A stretch of 64,000 bases of DNA from Magnetospira sp. QH-2 (GTDB lineage Bacteria > Pseudomonadota > Alphaproteobacteria > Rhodospirillales > Magnetospiraceae). Shown piece after piece: positions 16,841-25,986 of the stretch. The translations under genes were made by a program, and so were the position numbers. The stretch is taken from the NCBI RefSeq assembly GCF_000968135.1, contig NZ_FO538765.1:3298001-3362000 (forward strand), in the 5' to 3' direction. The notes below the pieces were generated by a model. That model was given only the letters and a program-made list of their open reading frames with translations, was not told where the DNA came from and did not search any database. The stretch's first letter is position 1. Each line of letters starts with the position of its first letter.

Positions 16841-18718
16841 ATGAAACTCTCTTGGAAGATTTTTACCTTCACGTTTCTGATCGCCGCCCTCACTTTGTCT
16901 TTGGTCGGCGCCCATACGGTTGACCGTATTGTCGGTATTTTGATCGACCATACCCTGTCCAGCGTCCAGGGCCATGCCGGACGCGAGGCCAAGGTGTTGG
17001 AAAACCATTTCCGCGACGCCATGTCCGATACCTTGTTGCTGGCCTCCACCTATGCGGCGCGCGAGTTGCCCGCCACACAGTCGGAAGCCGGACGGCTGGC
17101 TATCATCGGCGAGATGCAGGCCACGTTCATGACCCTGCTGCGTGAAAAACCGGCCTATACCCAAGTGCGGCTCATCTGCCGCGAGGGCAAGGAACTGGTG
17201 CGCGTCAATCAAGTGGGCGGCATCATCGACGTGGTGACCGAAGACCGGCTTCAGGATAAATCCAACCGCTATTACTTCAAGGAAACCATCGATATGCCAC
17301 CGGGCGAATTGTTCGTCTCGGCGGTAGACCTCAACCGCGAGGAAGGCAAGATTGTCGTCCCCCATCAGCCGGTGGTGCGCATCGCCACGCCGGTGGCCAG
17401 CACCGGCGGCACGGTGGTCGGCATCCTGGTCATCAATCTGGACCTCAATACCCTGCTTGATGAAATCGCCTCCCCCGAAGAAGGCGGCATTCTTGTGGTC
17501 ACCAACGAACAGGGGGACTATCTCTACCACCCGGATAACAGCCTGACCTTTGGCTTCGAGTTCGGGCACGAGAACCGGCTACCCGGGGAATACCGCCTGG
17601 TGCCACAATGGAATCGCTGGATGCAGAGCGTTGATCGTCCGGCGGCGGTAAAGTTCGCCACCGATACCTCGATCATCGCCCTGCAAAAAATCTTTCTGAC
17701 CGGTGATCTTGCCTTCGGGCCCGACCGCACTTTGGCGCTCGGGGTCATTGTGCCCCAGGCCATCCTCCATGGCGAGGGCGACCTGATGCAGCGCCACTTC
17801 CAAATCATGATGGTCATCATCTGCGGCCTGCTGGCTGCCGCTTTGGGTGCGGTGACGGCCTATATTACCCGGCCGATCCGGGTTCTCACCGAGGCCGCCA
17901 ACCGCATTGCCTCCGGGGAACACGGCGTTCCCGTCCCCACCGGCGGAAATGACGAGATCGGCATCTTGGCCCAAGACTTCGACGCCATGGTCACGGCCCT
18001 GAAAGATAGTGCGCGCACCAAGGAACTGGCCGCCTTGGGGCGCATGTCGGCGATGGTTGCCCATGACCTGCGCAACGCTCTTTCCTCGGTGAAGATGAAT
18101 TTGCAGATCCTCGAACAGGATGGCGATCCCGGCGACCATTCACAGGCGCAAAAATATGATATTTCGCTGCGTCAGGTCAGCTACATGGAAGACATCCTGC
18201 AAGACCTGCTTTCCTTCGCCCGTTCCGAGGCGCCCCGCGCCGACTGGCACGAAATGGCGGAAATCGTGCAGACCGCCACCGTGACCTTGCTGCCCCTGGC
18301 GGCGGAAAAGGGCGGCTCCTTCGTCACCCGCAATCTGGAAACCCTGCCCCGGGTGCGCTGTGATCGGACCAAGATGATCCAGGTGTTCCAGAATTTGGTC
18401 GACAACGCCCTGGACGCGCAATCGGAGGGCGGAGAGGTCATTATCTCCGGCCAACTGGTCCCCGGCGCCGATGGACCGGAAGTGCGCATCGACGTCGCCG
18501 ATCAGGGTGCGGGCATCCCCAACGACATCCGCCCGCAGTTGTTCGAACCCTTCTTCACCACCCGTACCAAAGGCACCGGACTGGGCCTGGCCATCGTCAA
18601 ACGGATCGTCGAGGATCATGACGGACGGGTCGAGCTTTTTTCAAGAATTGGCATGGGCACAACCATAACCGTTGTGCTGCCCGTGGCCGGTCCCGGCGCG
18701 TCCGAACCGACCCTGTAG
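16841..18718 (+). CDS. Membrane sensor histidine kinase partnered with sigma-54 regulator
   Basis: A 625-residue sensor. Transmembrane helices near residues 5-24 and 325-348 flank a periplasmic double-Cache-like region that contains the typical RYYFKETI and VVRIATPV strands. Then follow HAMP (about 345-400), a dimerisation domain with the H-box VAHDLRNALSSVKMNL, and an ATPase domain with QNLVDNALDAQ, DQGAGIP and GTGLGLAI. The HDLRNAL form of the H-box belongs to the NtrB/DctB-like class that pairs with NtrC-type regulators, in line with the divergent neighbour. Cache domains usually bind small organic acids or amino acids; the ligand here is unknown. Confidence 0.9.
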   Translation: MKLSWKIFTFTFLIAALTLSLVGAHTVDRIVGILIDHTLSSVQGHAGREAKVLENHFRDAMSDTLLLASTYAARELPATQSEAGRLAIIGEMQATFMTLLREKPAYTQVRLICREGKELVRVNQVGGIIDVVTEDRLQDKSNRYYFKETIDMPPGELFVSAVDLNREEGKIVVPHQPVVRIATPVASTGGTVVGILVINLDLNTLLDEIASPEEGGILVVTNEQGDYLYHPDNSLTFGFEFGHENRLPGEYRLVPQWNRWMQSVDRPAAVKFATDTSIIALQKIFLTGDLAFGPDRTLALGVIVPQAILHGEGDLMQRHFQIMMVIICGLLAAALGAVTAYITRPIRVLTEAANRIASGEHGVPVPTGGNDEIGILAQDFDAMVTALKDSARTKELAALGRMSAMVAHDLRNALSSVKMNLQILEQDGDPGDHSQAQKYDISLRQVSYMEDILQDLLSFARSEAPRADWHEMAEIVQTATVTLLPLAAEKGGSFVTRNLETLPRVRCDRTKMIQVFQNLVDNALDAQSEGGEVIISGQLVPGADGPEVRIDVADQGAGIPNDIRPQLFEPFFTTRTKGTGLGLAIVKRIVEDHDGRVELFSRIGMGTTITVVLPVAGPGASEPTL

Positions 18719-18889
18719 CACCCTTTTCAACGGAATACCTGGGGTCCTTATGGTTTGTCGCCGCCTGTCTGGCCGATGATCCCGGCACCGCCCCTCTCAT
18801 GGGATCAGCAAGCAGTCCAAACAAATACAATCTCTAATTTATGAACTATACACCAAGTCTCGTTTATATAGATTGACGACTCGCTCACC

Positions 18890-20047
18890 ATGACACTACC
18901 TTGGATCATGGATGAAAAAACTTTAAACCTACCGGTCTCGGAGAAGCTCGACTGGCTGCGGCTGATTCGCAGCGAGAACGTGGGACCGATCACTTTTCAC
19001 GGACTGCTGCAACAGTTCGGCAGCGCCCGGGCAGCCCTGGACGCCCTGCCGGATCTAGCCCGGCGTGGTGGGCGCAAGAAGCTGAAGGTTGCCTCCCGAG
19101 CCCAGGCCGAGAAGGAAATCGAGGCGGCCCGGGCCATGGGCGCCCGCCTGATTGCCGCCGTGGAGCCGGATTATCCCCCTCTGCTGGCGCAGACCGAAGA
19201 TGCCCCGCCGCTGATCTATCTGCTTGGCCATGCCCATCTGCTGCGTAAAAAGGCCGTGGCGGTGGTGGGTGCCCGAAATGCCTCGGTCAATGGCTGCCAT
19301 CTGGCCGAACGACTGAGTCGCGATCTGGGACAGGGGGGGCTGCTGGTGGTGTCGGGAATGGCCCGGGGCATTGATGCCGCCGCCCATCGCGGCGCCTTGG
19401 CCACGGGCACGGTCGCCGTGCTGGCCGGCGGGGTCGACCATATCTATCCGAAGCAAAACAAAGAGCTTTATGCCCGGATCCGCGACATGGGAGCGTTGAT
19501 CGCCGAGTCTCCGCCCGGCACCGTGCCTCAGGCCCGCCACTTTCCCAGCCGCAACCGGTTGATCTCCGGCATGTCCCGAGGCGTGTTGGTGGTCGAGGCG
19601 GCGCCACGGTCCGGCTCCTTGATCACCGCCCGCCTGGCCCTGGACCAGGGCCGAGAAGTGTTCTCGGTTCCCGGTTCGCCGTTGGACCCGCGCAGCCACG
19701 GAACCAACGACCTGTTGCGCCAAGGGGCGGTCTTGGTGGAAACCGCCGACGAGATTCTTGATCAGGTCAAAACCAGCGGCTCGGCGTCGCTGAAAGAACC
19801 CCGCCAATCCTTTCCCAGCGCCGTTTCGCCGACCGAATTGGCGCCGGTTCCGGCCCCCGAAGACCGAGATTCCGCTCGCGACCTGATTACAAATTCTTTG
19901 GGTCCATCGCCCGTGAGTGTTGACGAAATCATCAGACGGTGCCAATTCTCCCCCGCCGTGGTTGCCACGGTGCTCCTGGAACTGGAACTGTCCAGTCGCC
20001 TGGAGCGTCACCCGGGCAACCGGGTTTCCCTGATCCATGACGGGTGA
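18890..20047 (+). CDS. dprA: DNA-processing protein DprA
   Basis: A 385-residue DprA/Smf protein that loads RecA onto incoming single-stranded DNA during transformation. An N-terminal helical domain (WLRLIRSENVGPITFHGLLQQFG) leads into the Rossmann-like DprA domain with VVGARNAS, SGMARGIDAAAHRGAL, GGVDHIYP and HFPSRNRLISGMS. A C-terminal winged-helix DML1 domain ends the protein (about 320-383). The start could also be the ATG at 18908; neither has a strong ribosome site. topA follows 13 bp downstream, the usual dprA-topA order in alphaproteobacteria. Confidence 0.95.
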   Translation: MTLPWIMDEKTLNLPVSEKLDWLRLIRSENVGPITFHGLLQQFGSARAALDALPDLARRGGRKKLKVASRAQAEKEIEAARAMGARLIAAVEPDYPPLLAQTEDAPPLIYLLGHAHLLRKKAVAVVGARNASVNGCHLAERLSRDLGQGGLLVVSGMARGIDAAAHRGALATGTVAVLAGGVDHIYPKQNKELYARIRDMGALIAESPPGTVPQARHFPSRNRLISGMSRGVLVVEAAPRSGSLITARLALDQGREVFSVPGSPLDPRSHGTNDLLRQGAVLVETADEILDQVKTSGSASLKEPRQSFPSAVSPTELAPVPAPEDRDSARDLITNSLGPSPVSVDEIIRRCQFSPAVVATVLLELELSSRLERHPGNRVSLIHDG

Positions 20048-20060
20048 GTAGGCTTTATAT

Positions 20061-22709
20061 ATGAACGTCGTCGTCGTCGAATCTCCGGCCAAGGCCAAGA
20101 CCATCAACAAGTACCTGGGATCCGACTATACGGTCCTGGCCTCCTATGGGCATATTCGCGACCTCCCGGCCAAGGACGGCTCGGTGCGGCCGGACGAGGA
20201 CTTCGCCATGGACTGGGAGCTGGACGGCAAGTCGTCCAAGCACGTCAAGGAGATCCTTTCCGCCGTCAAGGGCGCCGATCACCTGTACCTGGCCACGGAT
20301 CCGGATCGTGAAGGCGAGGCTATCTCCTGGCACGTTCAAGAAGTTCTGGAACAGAAAAAGGCTCTCAAGGGGGTCGCGGTCAAACGGGTGGTGTTCAACG
20401 AGATCACCAAGACCGCCGTGCTCGACGCCATGGCCAATCCCCGCGACCTGGATCATGAATTGATTGATGCCTACATGGCGCGCCGGGCCTTGGACTATCT
20501 GGTCGGCTTCAATCTGTCGCCGGTGCTGTGGCGCAAGTTGCCGGGCTCCCGTTCCGCCGGTCGTGTGCAATCGGTGGCCCTACGCCTGATCTGCGAGCGC
20601 GAAGCCGAGATCGAGATTTTCAAGCCACGGGAATACTGGTCCGTTCAGGCCGATTTCGGCACGCCCTCGGGCGGCTTGGTGACCGCCCAGTTGAGCCAAT
20701 TGGACGGTACCAAGCTCGACAAGATGGACCTGAAAGACGAAGCCGCCGCCCAGGCCGCTGTCGCCGCCATTCAGGCAGGCTCCTTCTCGGTCACCAAGGT
20801 GGAGCGCAAACAGGGCCGCCGCAATCCGCCACCGCCCTTCACCACCTCGACCCTGCAACAGGAAGCCTCGCGCAAGCTGGGCTTTGGCGCCAAGCGCACC
20901 ATGCAGGTGGCGCAGCGGCTCTACGAAGGCGTCGATATTGGTGGCGAGACGGTTGGTCTTATTACTTATATGCGGACGGACGCCGTGAACATGGCCAAGG
21001 AAGCCGTGGCCGCCACCCGAGACCTGATCGGCGGCAGCTACGGCGGGCAATACCTGCCCAAGGAACCTCGCATCTACAAGACCAAGGCCAAGAACGCCCA
21101 GGAGGCCCACGAGGCCATCCGCCCCACCGATGTGGCCCGCACCCCGAAGGAGGTGAGCAGGCTGCTCTCTGACGAGCAGTTCAAGCTCTATGAGCTGGTC
21201 TGGAAGCGCACCGTGGCCTGTCAGATGGCCAGCGCCCTGATGGACCAGGTGGGCGCCGACATCGCCGACGCGGGCGGTCGGGCCGTGTTGCGCGCCACCG
21301 GCTCCGTGGTGGCCTTTGACGGCTTCCTGAAGCTTTATCAGGAAGGCCGCGACGATGTGGAGGATGAAAAGAGCGAGAAACGCCTGCCCCAGGTCAACGA
21401 AGGCGAGGCCATGGCGCTGAAGGAAACCACGCCGGAGCAGCATTTCACCCAGCCGCCGCCACGCTACACCGAAGCCAGCCTGGTCAAGAAGATGGAAGAG
21501 CTGGGCATCGGCCGCCCTTCCACCTATGCCAGCATCATTTCGGTCTTGCAGGACCGCGATTACGTGAAGCTGGAAAAGAAACGTTTCGTGCCCGAGGACC
21601 GAGGCCGTCTGGTCACCTCGTTCCTGTCGGAATTCTTCACCCGCTACGTGGCCTACGATTTCACCGCCGGGCTGGAGGAACAGCTCGACGATATCTCCGG
21701 CGGGCGCATCGCTTGGCGGACCGTGCTGCATGACTTCTGGGGGGCCTTCAACCTGAAGGTCGGCGAGACCAAGGAACTGCGGGTCAAGGACGTGCTCGAC
21801 GCCCTGGACGCCGCCCTGGGCCCGCATTTCTTCCCGACCCCCGAGGACGGCAGCGATCCGCGCGCCTGCCCCAAATGCGATGACGGGCGCATGAACCTGA
21901 AGCTGGGCAAGTACGGCGCCTTCATCGGCTGCTCCAACTATCCCGATTGCCGTTTCACCAAGCGCCTGGAAGTGGCCAACGGCAACGGCGAGAATGGCGA
22001 CGGCAACGGCAATATCGAGACACGGGAGTTAGGCGTCGATCCACAGACCGAGCTCATGGTTACCCTGCGCCAGGGCCCCTATGGGCTTTACGTGCAATTG
22101 GGCGAGGCCGAGGGCACCGGCAAGAAAGCCACCAAGCCCAAGCGCGCCTCGCTGCCCAAGGGCCTGCCCGCCGACCAGGTGGATCTGGACAAGGCCCTTG
22201 GCTTGCTGGCGTTGCCCCGGGAAATCGGCATTCACCCGGAAACCGGCGACAAGATCATGGCCGGCCTGGGCCGCTTCGGTCCCTATATCAAACTCGGCGG
22301 CACCTATGTGTCGTTGAAGGAAGACGACGTGCTGACCGTCGGCATGAACCGGGCGGTGGAACTGTTGGCCAATGCCCCGCGCAAGGATCCGCCGAAGGAA
22401 CTGGGCAAGCACCCCAAGGACGGCAAGCCGGTCACCCAGCGCAGTGGCCGTTGGGGTCCCTATGTGCAGCATGGCCGGGTCATGGCGACCATTCCCAAGG
22501 AAGAGCGCGACAACGACATCACCTTGGAACGGGCGGTGGAGCTGATCGCCGCCAAATCGGGCAAGGGCGGTAAGACAGCCAAGAAACCGGCGGCCAAGAA
22601 GGCTCCAGCCAAAAAGACGGCGGCAGGGAAACCCGCCGCCAAGAAGAAGCCTGCGGCCAAAAAAGCCCCGGCGAAAAAGGCCGCTCCCAAAAAGACCCCC
22701 GCCGAATAA
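20061..22709 (+). CDS. topA: DNA topoisomerase I
   Basis: An 882-residue type IA topoisomerase that relaxes negative supercoils. It has an N-terminal TOPRIM domain (VVESPAKAKTINKYLG; DPDREGE), core domains with the active-site Tyr in GLITYMRTD, and a zinc ribbon near residues 600-635 (CPKCDDGRMN...GCSNYPDC). Repeated topo-C domains follow (QTELMVTLRQGPYGLYVQLG and similar), then a tail rich in Lys/Ala/Pro (about residues 835-882) that would bind DNA non-specifically. The length agrees with other alphaproteobacterial TopA proteins. Confidence 0.97.
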   Translation: MNVVVVESPAKAKTINKYLGSDYTVLASYGHIRDLPAKDGSVRPDEDFAMDWELDGKSSKHVKEILSAVKGADHLYLATDPDREGEAISWHVQEVLEQKKALKGVAVKRVVFNEITKTAVLDAMANPRDLDHELIDAYMARRALDYLVGFNLSPVLWRKLPGSRSAGRVQSVALRLICEREAEIEIFKPREYWSVQADFGTPSGGLVTAQLSQLDGTKLDKMDLKDEAAAQAAVAAIQAGSFSVTKVERKQGRRNPPPPFTTSTLQQEASRKLGFGAKRTMQVAQRLYEGVDIGGETVGLITYMRTDAVNMAKEAVAATRDLIGGSYGGQYLPKEPRIYKTKAKNAQEAHEAIRPTDVARTPKEVSRLLSDEQFKLYELVWKRTVACQMASALMDQVGADIADAGGRAVLRATGSVVAFDGFLKLYQEGRDDVEDEKSEKRLPQVNEGEAMALKETTPEQHFTQPPPRYTEASLVKKMEELGIGRPSTYASIISVLQDRDYVKLEKKRFVPEDRGRLVTSFLSEFFTRYVAYDFTAGLEEQLDDISGGRIAWRTVLHDFWGAFNLKVGETKELRVKDVLDALDAALGPHFFPTPEDGSDPRACPKCDDGRMNLKLGKYGAFIGCSNYPDCRFTKRLEVANGNGENGDGNGNIETRELGVDPQTELMVTLRQGPYGLYVQLGEAEGTGKKATKPKRASLPKGLPADQVDLDKALGLLALPREIGIHPETGDKIMAGLGRFGPYIKLGGTYVSLKEDDVLTVGMNRAVELLANAPRKDPPKELGKHPKDGKPVTQRSGRWGPYVQHGRVMATIPKEERDNDITLERAVELIAAKSGKGGKTAKKPAAKKAPAKKTAAGKPAAKKKPAAKKAPAKKAAPKKTPAE

Positions 22710-22786
22710 ACCCCACATTGACAGCCCCGCTCCCGGCCATTAAAACCCGGGGACGGCTGGGCCCCGTCAAAGGGCCTGTCGCCCGC

Positions 22787-22879
<93 letters not shown>

Positions 22880-22976
22880 GAACCTTCTAGGCCATTAACC
22901 CCTTTATTTTAATTGACTTTTTTCCTCCTTAAGGGCGAAATTGTCACACAATTTCGTCACACAAAGGGGCTATTTC

Positions 22977-23075
22977 ATGCCCAAAAATCTCATCCAGCGA
23001 GACGGTCGCTGGCACTTCAAAATCCGACTGCCGGAGGACGTTCGGCGATTCCTGCACGACCACCTAGTGATATAA
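22977..23075 (+). pseudogene. Integrase N-terminal remnant
   Basis: An ATG opens a 32-codon frame, MPKNLIQRDGRWHFKIRLPE followed by DVRRFLHDHLVI and a stop. It matches the start of tyrosine-recombinase integrases of tRNA-associated elements (an N-terminal R-D-G-R-W-H-F-K-I-R-L-P strand). No catalytic domain follows, so the gene is a stub. It lies 97 bp after tRNA-Ser, the normal place for such an integrase. The upstream DNA holds an inverted repeat GAAATTGTCACACAATTTC. Confidence 0.65.
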
Positions 23076-23182
23076 ATTGATATGCTCATGCTGATGGAAG
23101 ATTGATGAATTCTGTCGGCCATGGGCTTGCGGTCTGGTAACTTCATTCATCAGGAATTGGATAGTTCAACAAGGACCAACGA

Positions 23183-23692
23183 ATGTCCGAAGGTGAAATC
23201 ATCATCTACCGCACCGAGGATGGAGCGGCTCAATTTCAACTGACCGAGAAGGACGGCACCGTCTGGATGTCGCAGATGGAAATGGCTGAGCTTTTCCAAA
23301 CCACGGTTTCCAACGTCAACAAACATATCAAGGGCATACTGGCGGATGGTGAGGTCTCCGAAGCAACTATTGAGGAATACTCAATAGTTCAAACCGAAGG
23401 TGAGCGGCAGGTTCGCCGAACCGTCGCCCACTACAATCTCGACATGATCCTGGCGGTCGGATACCGGGTCCGCTCCCCACGGGGTACCCAGTTCCGCCAA
23501 TGGGCGACAACGACACTCGACGAATATCTGGTCAAGGGCTTCGTCATGAACGACGACCGCCTGAAGAACCCAGGAGGCTGGGACTACTTCGACGAACTGC
23601 TCGAACGCATCCGGGATATCCGGGCGTCAGAAAAGCGGTTCTACCAGAAGGTTCGTGGCACGGTCTACCAGAAGGTTCGTGGCACGGTCTAA
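23183..23692 (+). pseudogene. Truncated RhuM-family protein
   Basis: A 169-residue frame beginning with the conserved N-terminus of RhuM-family proteins: EIIIYRTEDGAAQFQLTEKD, WMSQMEMAELFQTTVSNVNK and YNLDMILAVGYRVRSPRGTQFRQWATTTL. Full-length members have roughly 330 residues; this one stops after FYQKVRGTV because a 24-bp segment is duplicated in tandem (23642-23665 and 23666-23689) and the following sequence is foreign. RhuM genes are common on genomic islands and near toxin-antitoxin or restriction genes; their role is unclear. The gene is probably a remnant of the island inserted at the tRNA. Confidence 0.75.
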
Positions 23693-23984
23693 AGGTATAT
23701 GAGACACCGGTGTCGTCGCGTCGTTCGAAGCGGCAGCGAAAGGCATCAAGTCAAAAATCACCGTTTTATTTGCCGCCTCAAATGTTCTGCAACTCACCAT
23801 CAGAAACCACCGCTTGAACCATCAGCGGCAAGCAGCCTAAAATTGACAAAGGTGAGCCGGATCCTCCGTTAAATCAGGCGATCAACGGGCCCAAAAGTTT
23901 TGATGACGGACAGGTGCTGTCGCAAAGGCAGGCCATTGATTGTCCGGGGTGATGTTGCAAATCGAGTCTTGGCAAGGTGGGGCA
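23693..23984. other. Decayed island DNA without a clear gene
   Basis: A frame without a start codon (about 23708-23842) would encode DTGVVASFEAAAKGIKSKIT and 25 further residues before a stop; it looks like a fragment of a lost gene. The rest contains no recognisable gene. AAGGTGGGG near 23975 is the ribosome site of the next gene. Confidence 0.45.
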
Positions 23985-24614
23985 ATGAAAAGCGTTTCGA
24001 AACTGTCCCTTTTGGCTTTGACGATGATCGCAGCATTGGCGCCCGGTCTCGTGTTTGGCATGCTGTCGCCAGACTCCTACAGCCGCCTCATGGAAGATGC
24101 GGAATTCCACCTTCAGGTTCAGGTGTTGTCAGTGACCCGGCCTGACCATGAGGTAAAACGGGAAGAGCTACTCCGCATGGCAAAGGCGGAACCCAAGCAA
24201 GTCCCCGCGAAACTCATACCGGTTTTAGATGCCCTGCAATCCGGGGAGGGGCTTCCCTCCGCCATGGCGTCATGGGATCCCATGGAAAGAGAGCGCTGGC
24301 TCGACGTTCTGAATGCGCGTAAAGGGAGGTGTGTCGTTTCCGGTGTGGTGCGGCGTCTGTTTCGAAATGCAGGGGAGACCCTCAAACTAGGCGAAAGCAT
24401 TCGGTTTCGCGTTCCATGTGCGAAAAGGGAGGCAACTGCAATGCCCGGCCCAACCCTGTGGCTGAATATGGAGCAACTGCAAAGAGCCCGATACATCGAG
24501 ACGTTTTTGAATGAGGCGGATGGTGATGGCTTTCACGACGTTGCCGCCCATGGGGCAGGAACCGAACTCATCGAAACCCTGACCAGCACGCCCTATCGTA
24601 GCCTTTCCGATTGA
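23985..24614 (+). CDS. Secreted protein of unknown function
   Basis: A 209-residue protein starting MKSVSKLSLLALTMIAALAP, an evident signal peptide with cleavage likely near VFG. The mature part has no recognised domain; it contains two conserved-looking Cys (GRCVVSG and RVPCAK) that could form a disulfide. The start at 23985 is chosen for the ribosome site AAGGTGGGG and the signal peptide; a longer frame from 23940 lacks both. It ends 3 bp from the convergent small membrane-protein gene. It may belong to the island downstream of tRNA-Ser. Confidence 0.6.
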   Translation: MKSVSKLSLLALTMIAALAPGLVFGMLSPDSYSRLMEDAEFHLQVQVLSVTRPDHEVKREELLRMAKAEPKQVPAKLIPVLDALQSGEGLPSAMASWDPMERERWLDVLNARKGRCVVSGVVRRLFRNAGETLKLGESIRFRVPCAKREATAMPGPTLWLNMEQLQRARYIETFLNEADGDGFHDVAAHGAGTELIETLTSTPYRSLSD

Positions 24615-24617
24615 ACG

Positions 24618-24785
24618 TCATCCGAGGAGTATGCCAAGCAATCTCGGCGATAAAAACGGCAATGCGATCCAGAATAAAACCAGCCAGTCGCTCTCCGTAT
24701 AAAGGCCAAATGCGCCAATCCCAAAAATGGCAAAGAAGACGATTTTCCATCTCGTTGTGTTCGGCAACCAAGTGGCGGGCGTCAT
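24618..24785 (-). CDS. Small membrane protein, 55 residues
   Basis: The frame starts with ATG at 24785 preceded by AGAGAGG 7 nt upstream, and encodes MTPATWLPNTTRWKIVFFAI plus 35 residues, ending LLGILLG. Two hydrophobic segments (about residues 13-28 and 33-54) are separated by a short acidic turn (YTESD). The good ribosome site, membrane-protein composition and precise convergent fit with the secreted gene (3 bp apart) argue that it is real. Function unknown. Confidence 0.5.
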   Translation of the reverse strand: MTPATWLPNTTRWKIVFFAIFGIGAFGLYTESDWLVLFWIALPFLSPRLLGILLG

Positions 24786-24877
24786 GGGCGCCTCTCTTTC
24801 ATGCGGAAATCAGCTGATGGGGCAACGCCCATGGCTCTATATGTGTTCGGAAAGCGCCGCCAAATTCGATCATCCGT

Positions 24878-25786
24878 TCAGCGACTTTCTTCGACCAGGG
24901 CAGCTCCTTCGTTCAATACGAAATCCTTGAACGCCTGTGCCGGAGGGCGGAGGGTTTTGGTCGCGCGATGAACCAAATACCACTGCCTGAGAATAGGTAG
25001 GCCAGGGATATCCAATTCGACCAGACGCCCTGTCTTGACCTCCAGCATCACCGCGTCCCGGGAAATCATGGCCAAGCCGAGTCCCGCCAACACCCCTTGC
25101 TTGAGCGACTCGGCCCCACTCATTTCAAGGGATGTTTTGACCTTGATCTCGTGTTCAGAGAAAAAGCGGAGCATCGCTCCGCGGGTGCCCGAACCCTTTT
25201 CGCGCATGAGAAAAACCTCATCGGCGAGGCGGGTGATGTCGATGTCCTTTTCGTTTGCAAGCGGGTGATCGGGTAAGGAAACGATAACAATAGGATTGTC
25301 GAGGAAGGCATTGGCGGAAAGCTTCTTGGTTTCTGGCGGCTGTCCCATGATTGCCATGTCGACCTTGCTTTCTACGAGTTCCCTCAACAGATCCTCGCGA
25401 TTGGCGACACTCATCGCGACATTGACCTCGGGAAACCGCTCGCAGAAACACCTGAGGATGAAAGGGGAAAAGTAGTCGACCGTGGTCACGGTGGAAATGG
25501 TCAGCCGACCTCTTGGCGTCCCTTTGAGCGAATCCGCCTCGGCCTCGAACAACTCCAATTTCTCGATGACTTCTCGGGTCGGTTCCAACAGCCATCTGCC
25601 TGCCTCTGTCAACTCTATGTTTCGCCCGACTTTTTCCAATAAAGTCAGACCAATGGCCTCTTCGAGATTCTTGAGTTGGAAGGTAACCCCAGGCTGAGTG
25701 ATGTTTGCTTCGCTTGCTGCTCGAGTGACGCTGCCAAGCCGAGCTACCGCTTCAAACAGAAGCAATTGCTTAAGTGTAAATCGCAT
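24878..25786 (-). CDS. cbbR: LysR-type regulator CbbR
   Basis: A 302-residue LysR-family regulator divergent from cbbL. The N-terminal helix-turn-helix reads FEAVARLGSVTRAASEANITQPGVTFQLKNLE in sequence, and a periplasmic-binding-fold effector domain occupies about 90-295. Divergent placement next to cbbLS and the family fold make CbbR the clear assignment. CbbR activates Calvin-cycle operons in response to metabolites such as NADPH or phosphoenolpyruvate. A palindrome in the 200-bp intergenic region (25814-25832) is its likely site. Confidence 0.92.
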   Translation of the reverse strand: MRFTLKQLLLFEAVARLGSVTRAASEANITQPGVTFQLKNLEEAIGLTLLEKVGRNIELTEAGRWLLEPTREVIEKLELFEAEADSLKGTPRGRLTISTVTTVDYFSPFILRCFCERFPEVNVAMSVANREDLLRELVESKVDMAIMGQPPETKKLSANAFLDNPIVIVSLPDHPLANEKDIDITRLADEVFLMREKGSGTRGAMLRFFSEHEIKVKTSLEMSGAESLKQGVLAGLGLAMISRDAVMLEVKTGRLVELDIPGLPILRQWYLVHRATKTLRPPAQAFKDFVLNEGAALVEESR

Positions 25787-25813
25787 GGTCCGCTCTTGGT
25801 ATCTGCCTCTAAT

Positions 25814-25832
25814 TCATAAGGTAGGCTTATGA
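25814..25832. promoter_or_regulatory. Probable CbbR operator
   Basis: TCATAAGGTAGGCTTATGA is a palindrome with 7-bp perfect arms and a 5-bp centre, of the inverted-repeat form bound by LysR regulators. It lies 28 bp from the cbbR start and about 155 bp from cbbL, in an AT-rich divergent promoter region. Binding by CbbR is inferred from position. Confidence 0.6.
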
Positions 25833-25986
25833 TATATTCTAAACGTTTTATTATATTCCCTCAAATTTTTTTGATAGAAATTTCGCCGTCAGACAGCCGG
25901 CATCCCATCAAAGACGACAAGACTGATAGGGGGGAGTTGGGCTTCGTCCGATTGCATCGATCGCGTAACAGAGAGGAAAACTCAAG

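Noticed and set aside
23708-23842. Continuation of the RhuM gene in another frame after the duplication
   Set aside because: The translated fragment does not resemble the RhuM C-terminal half and follows directly after a stop. It is treated as unrelated debris.
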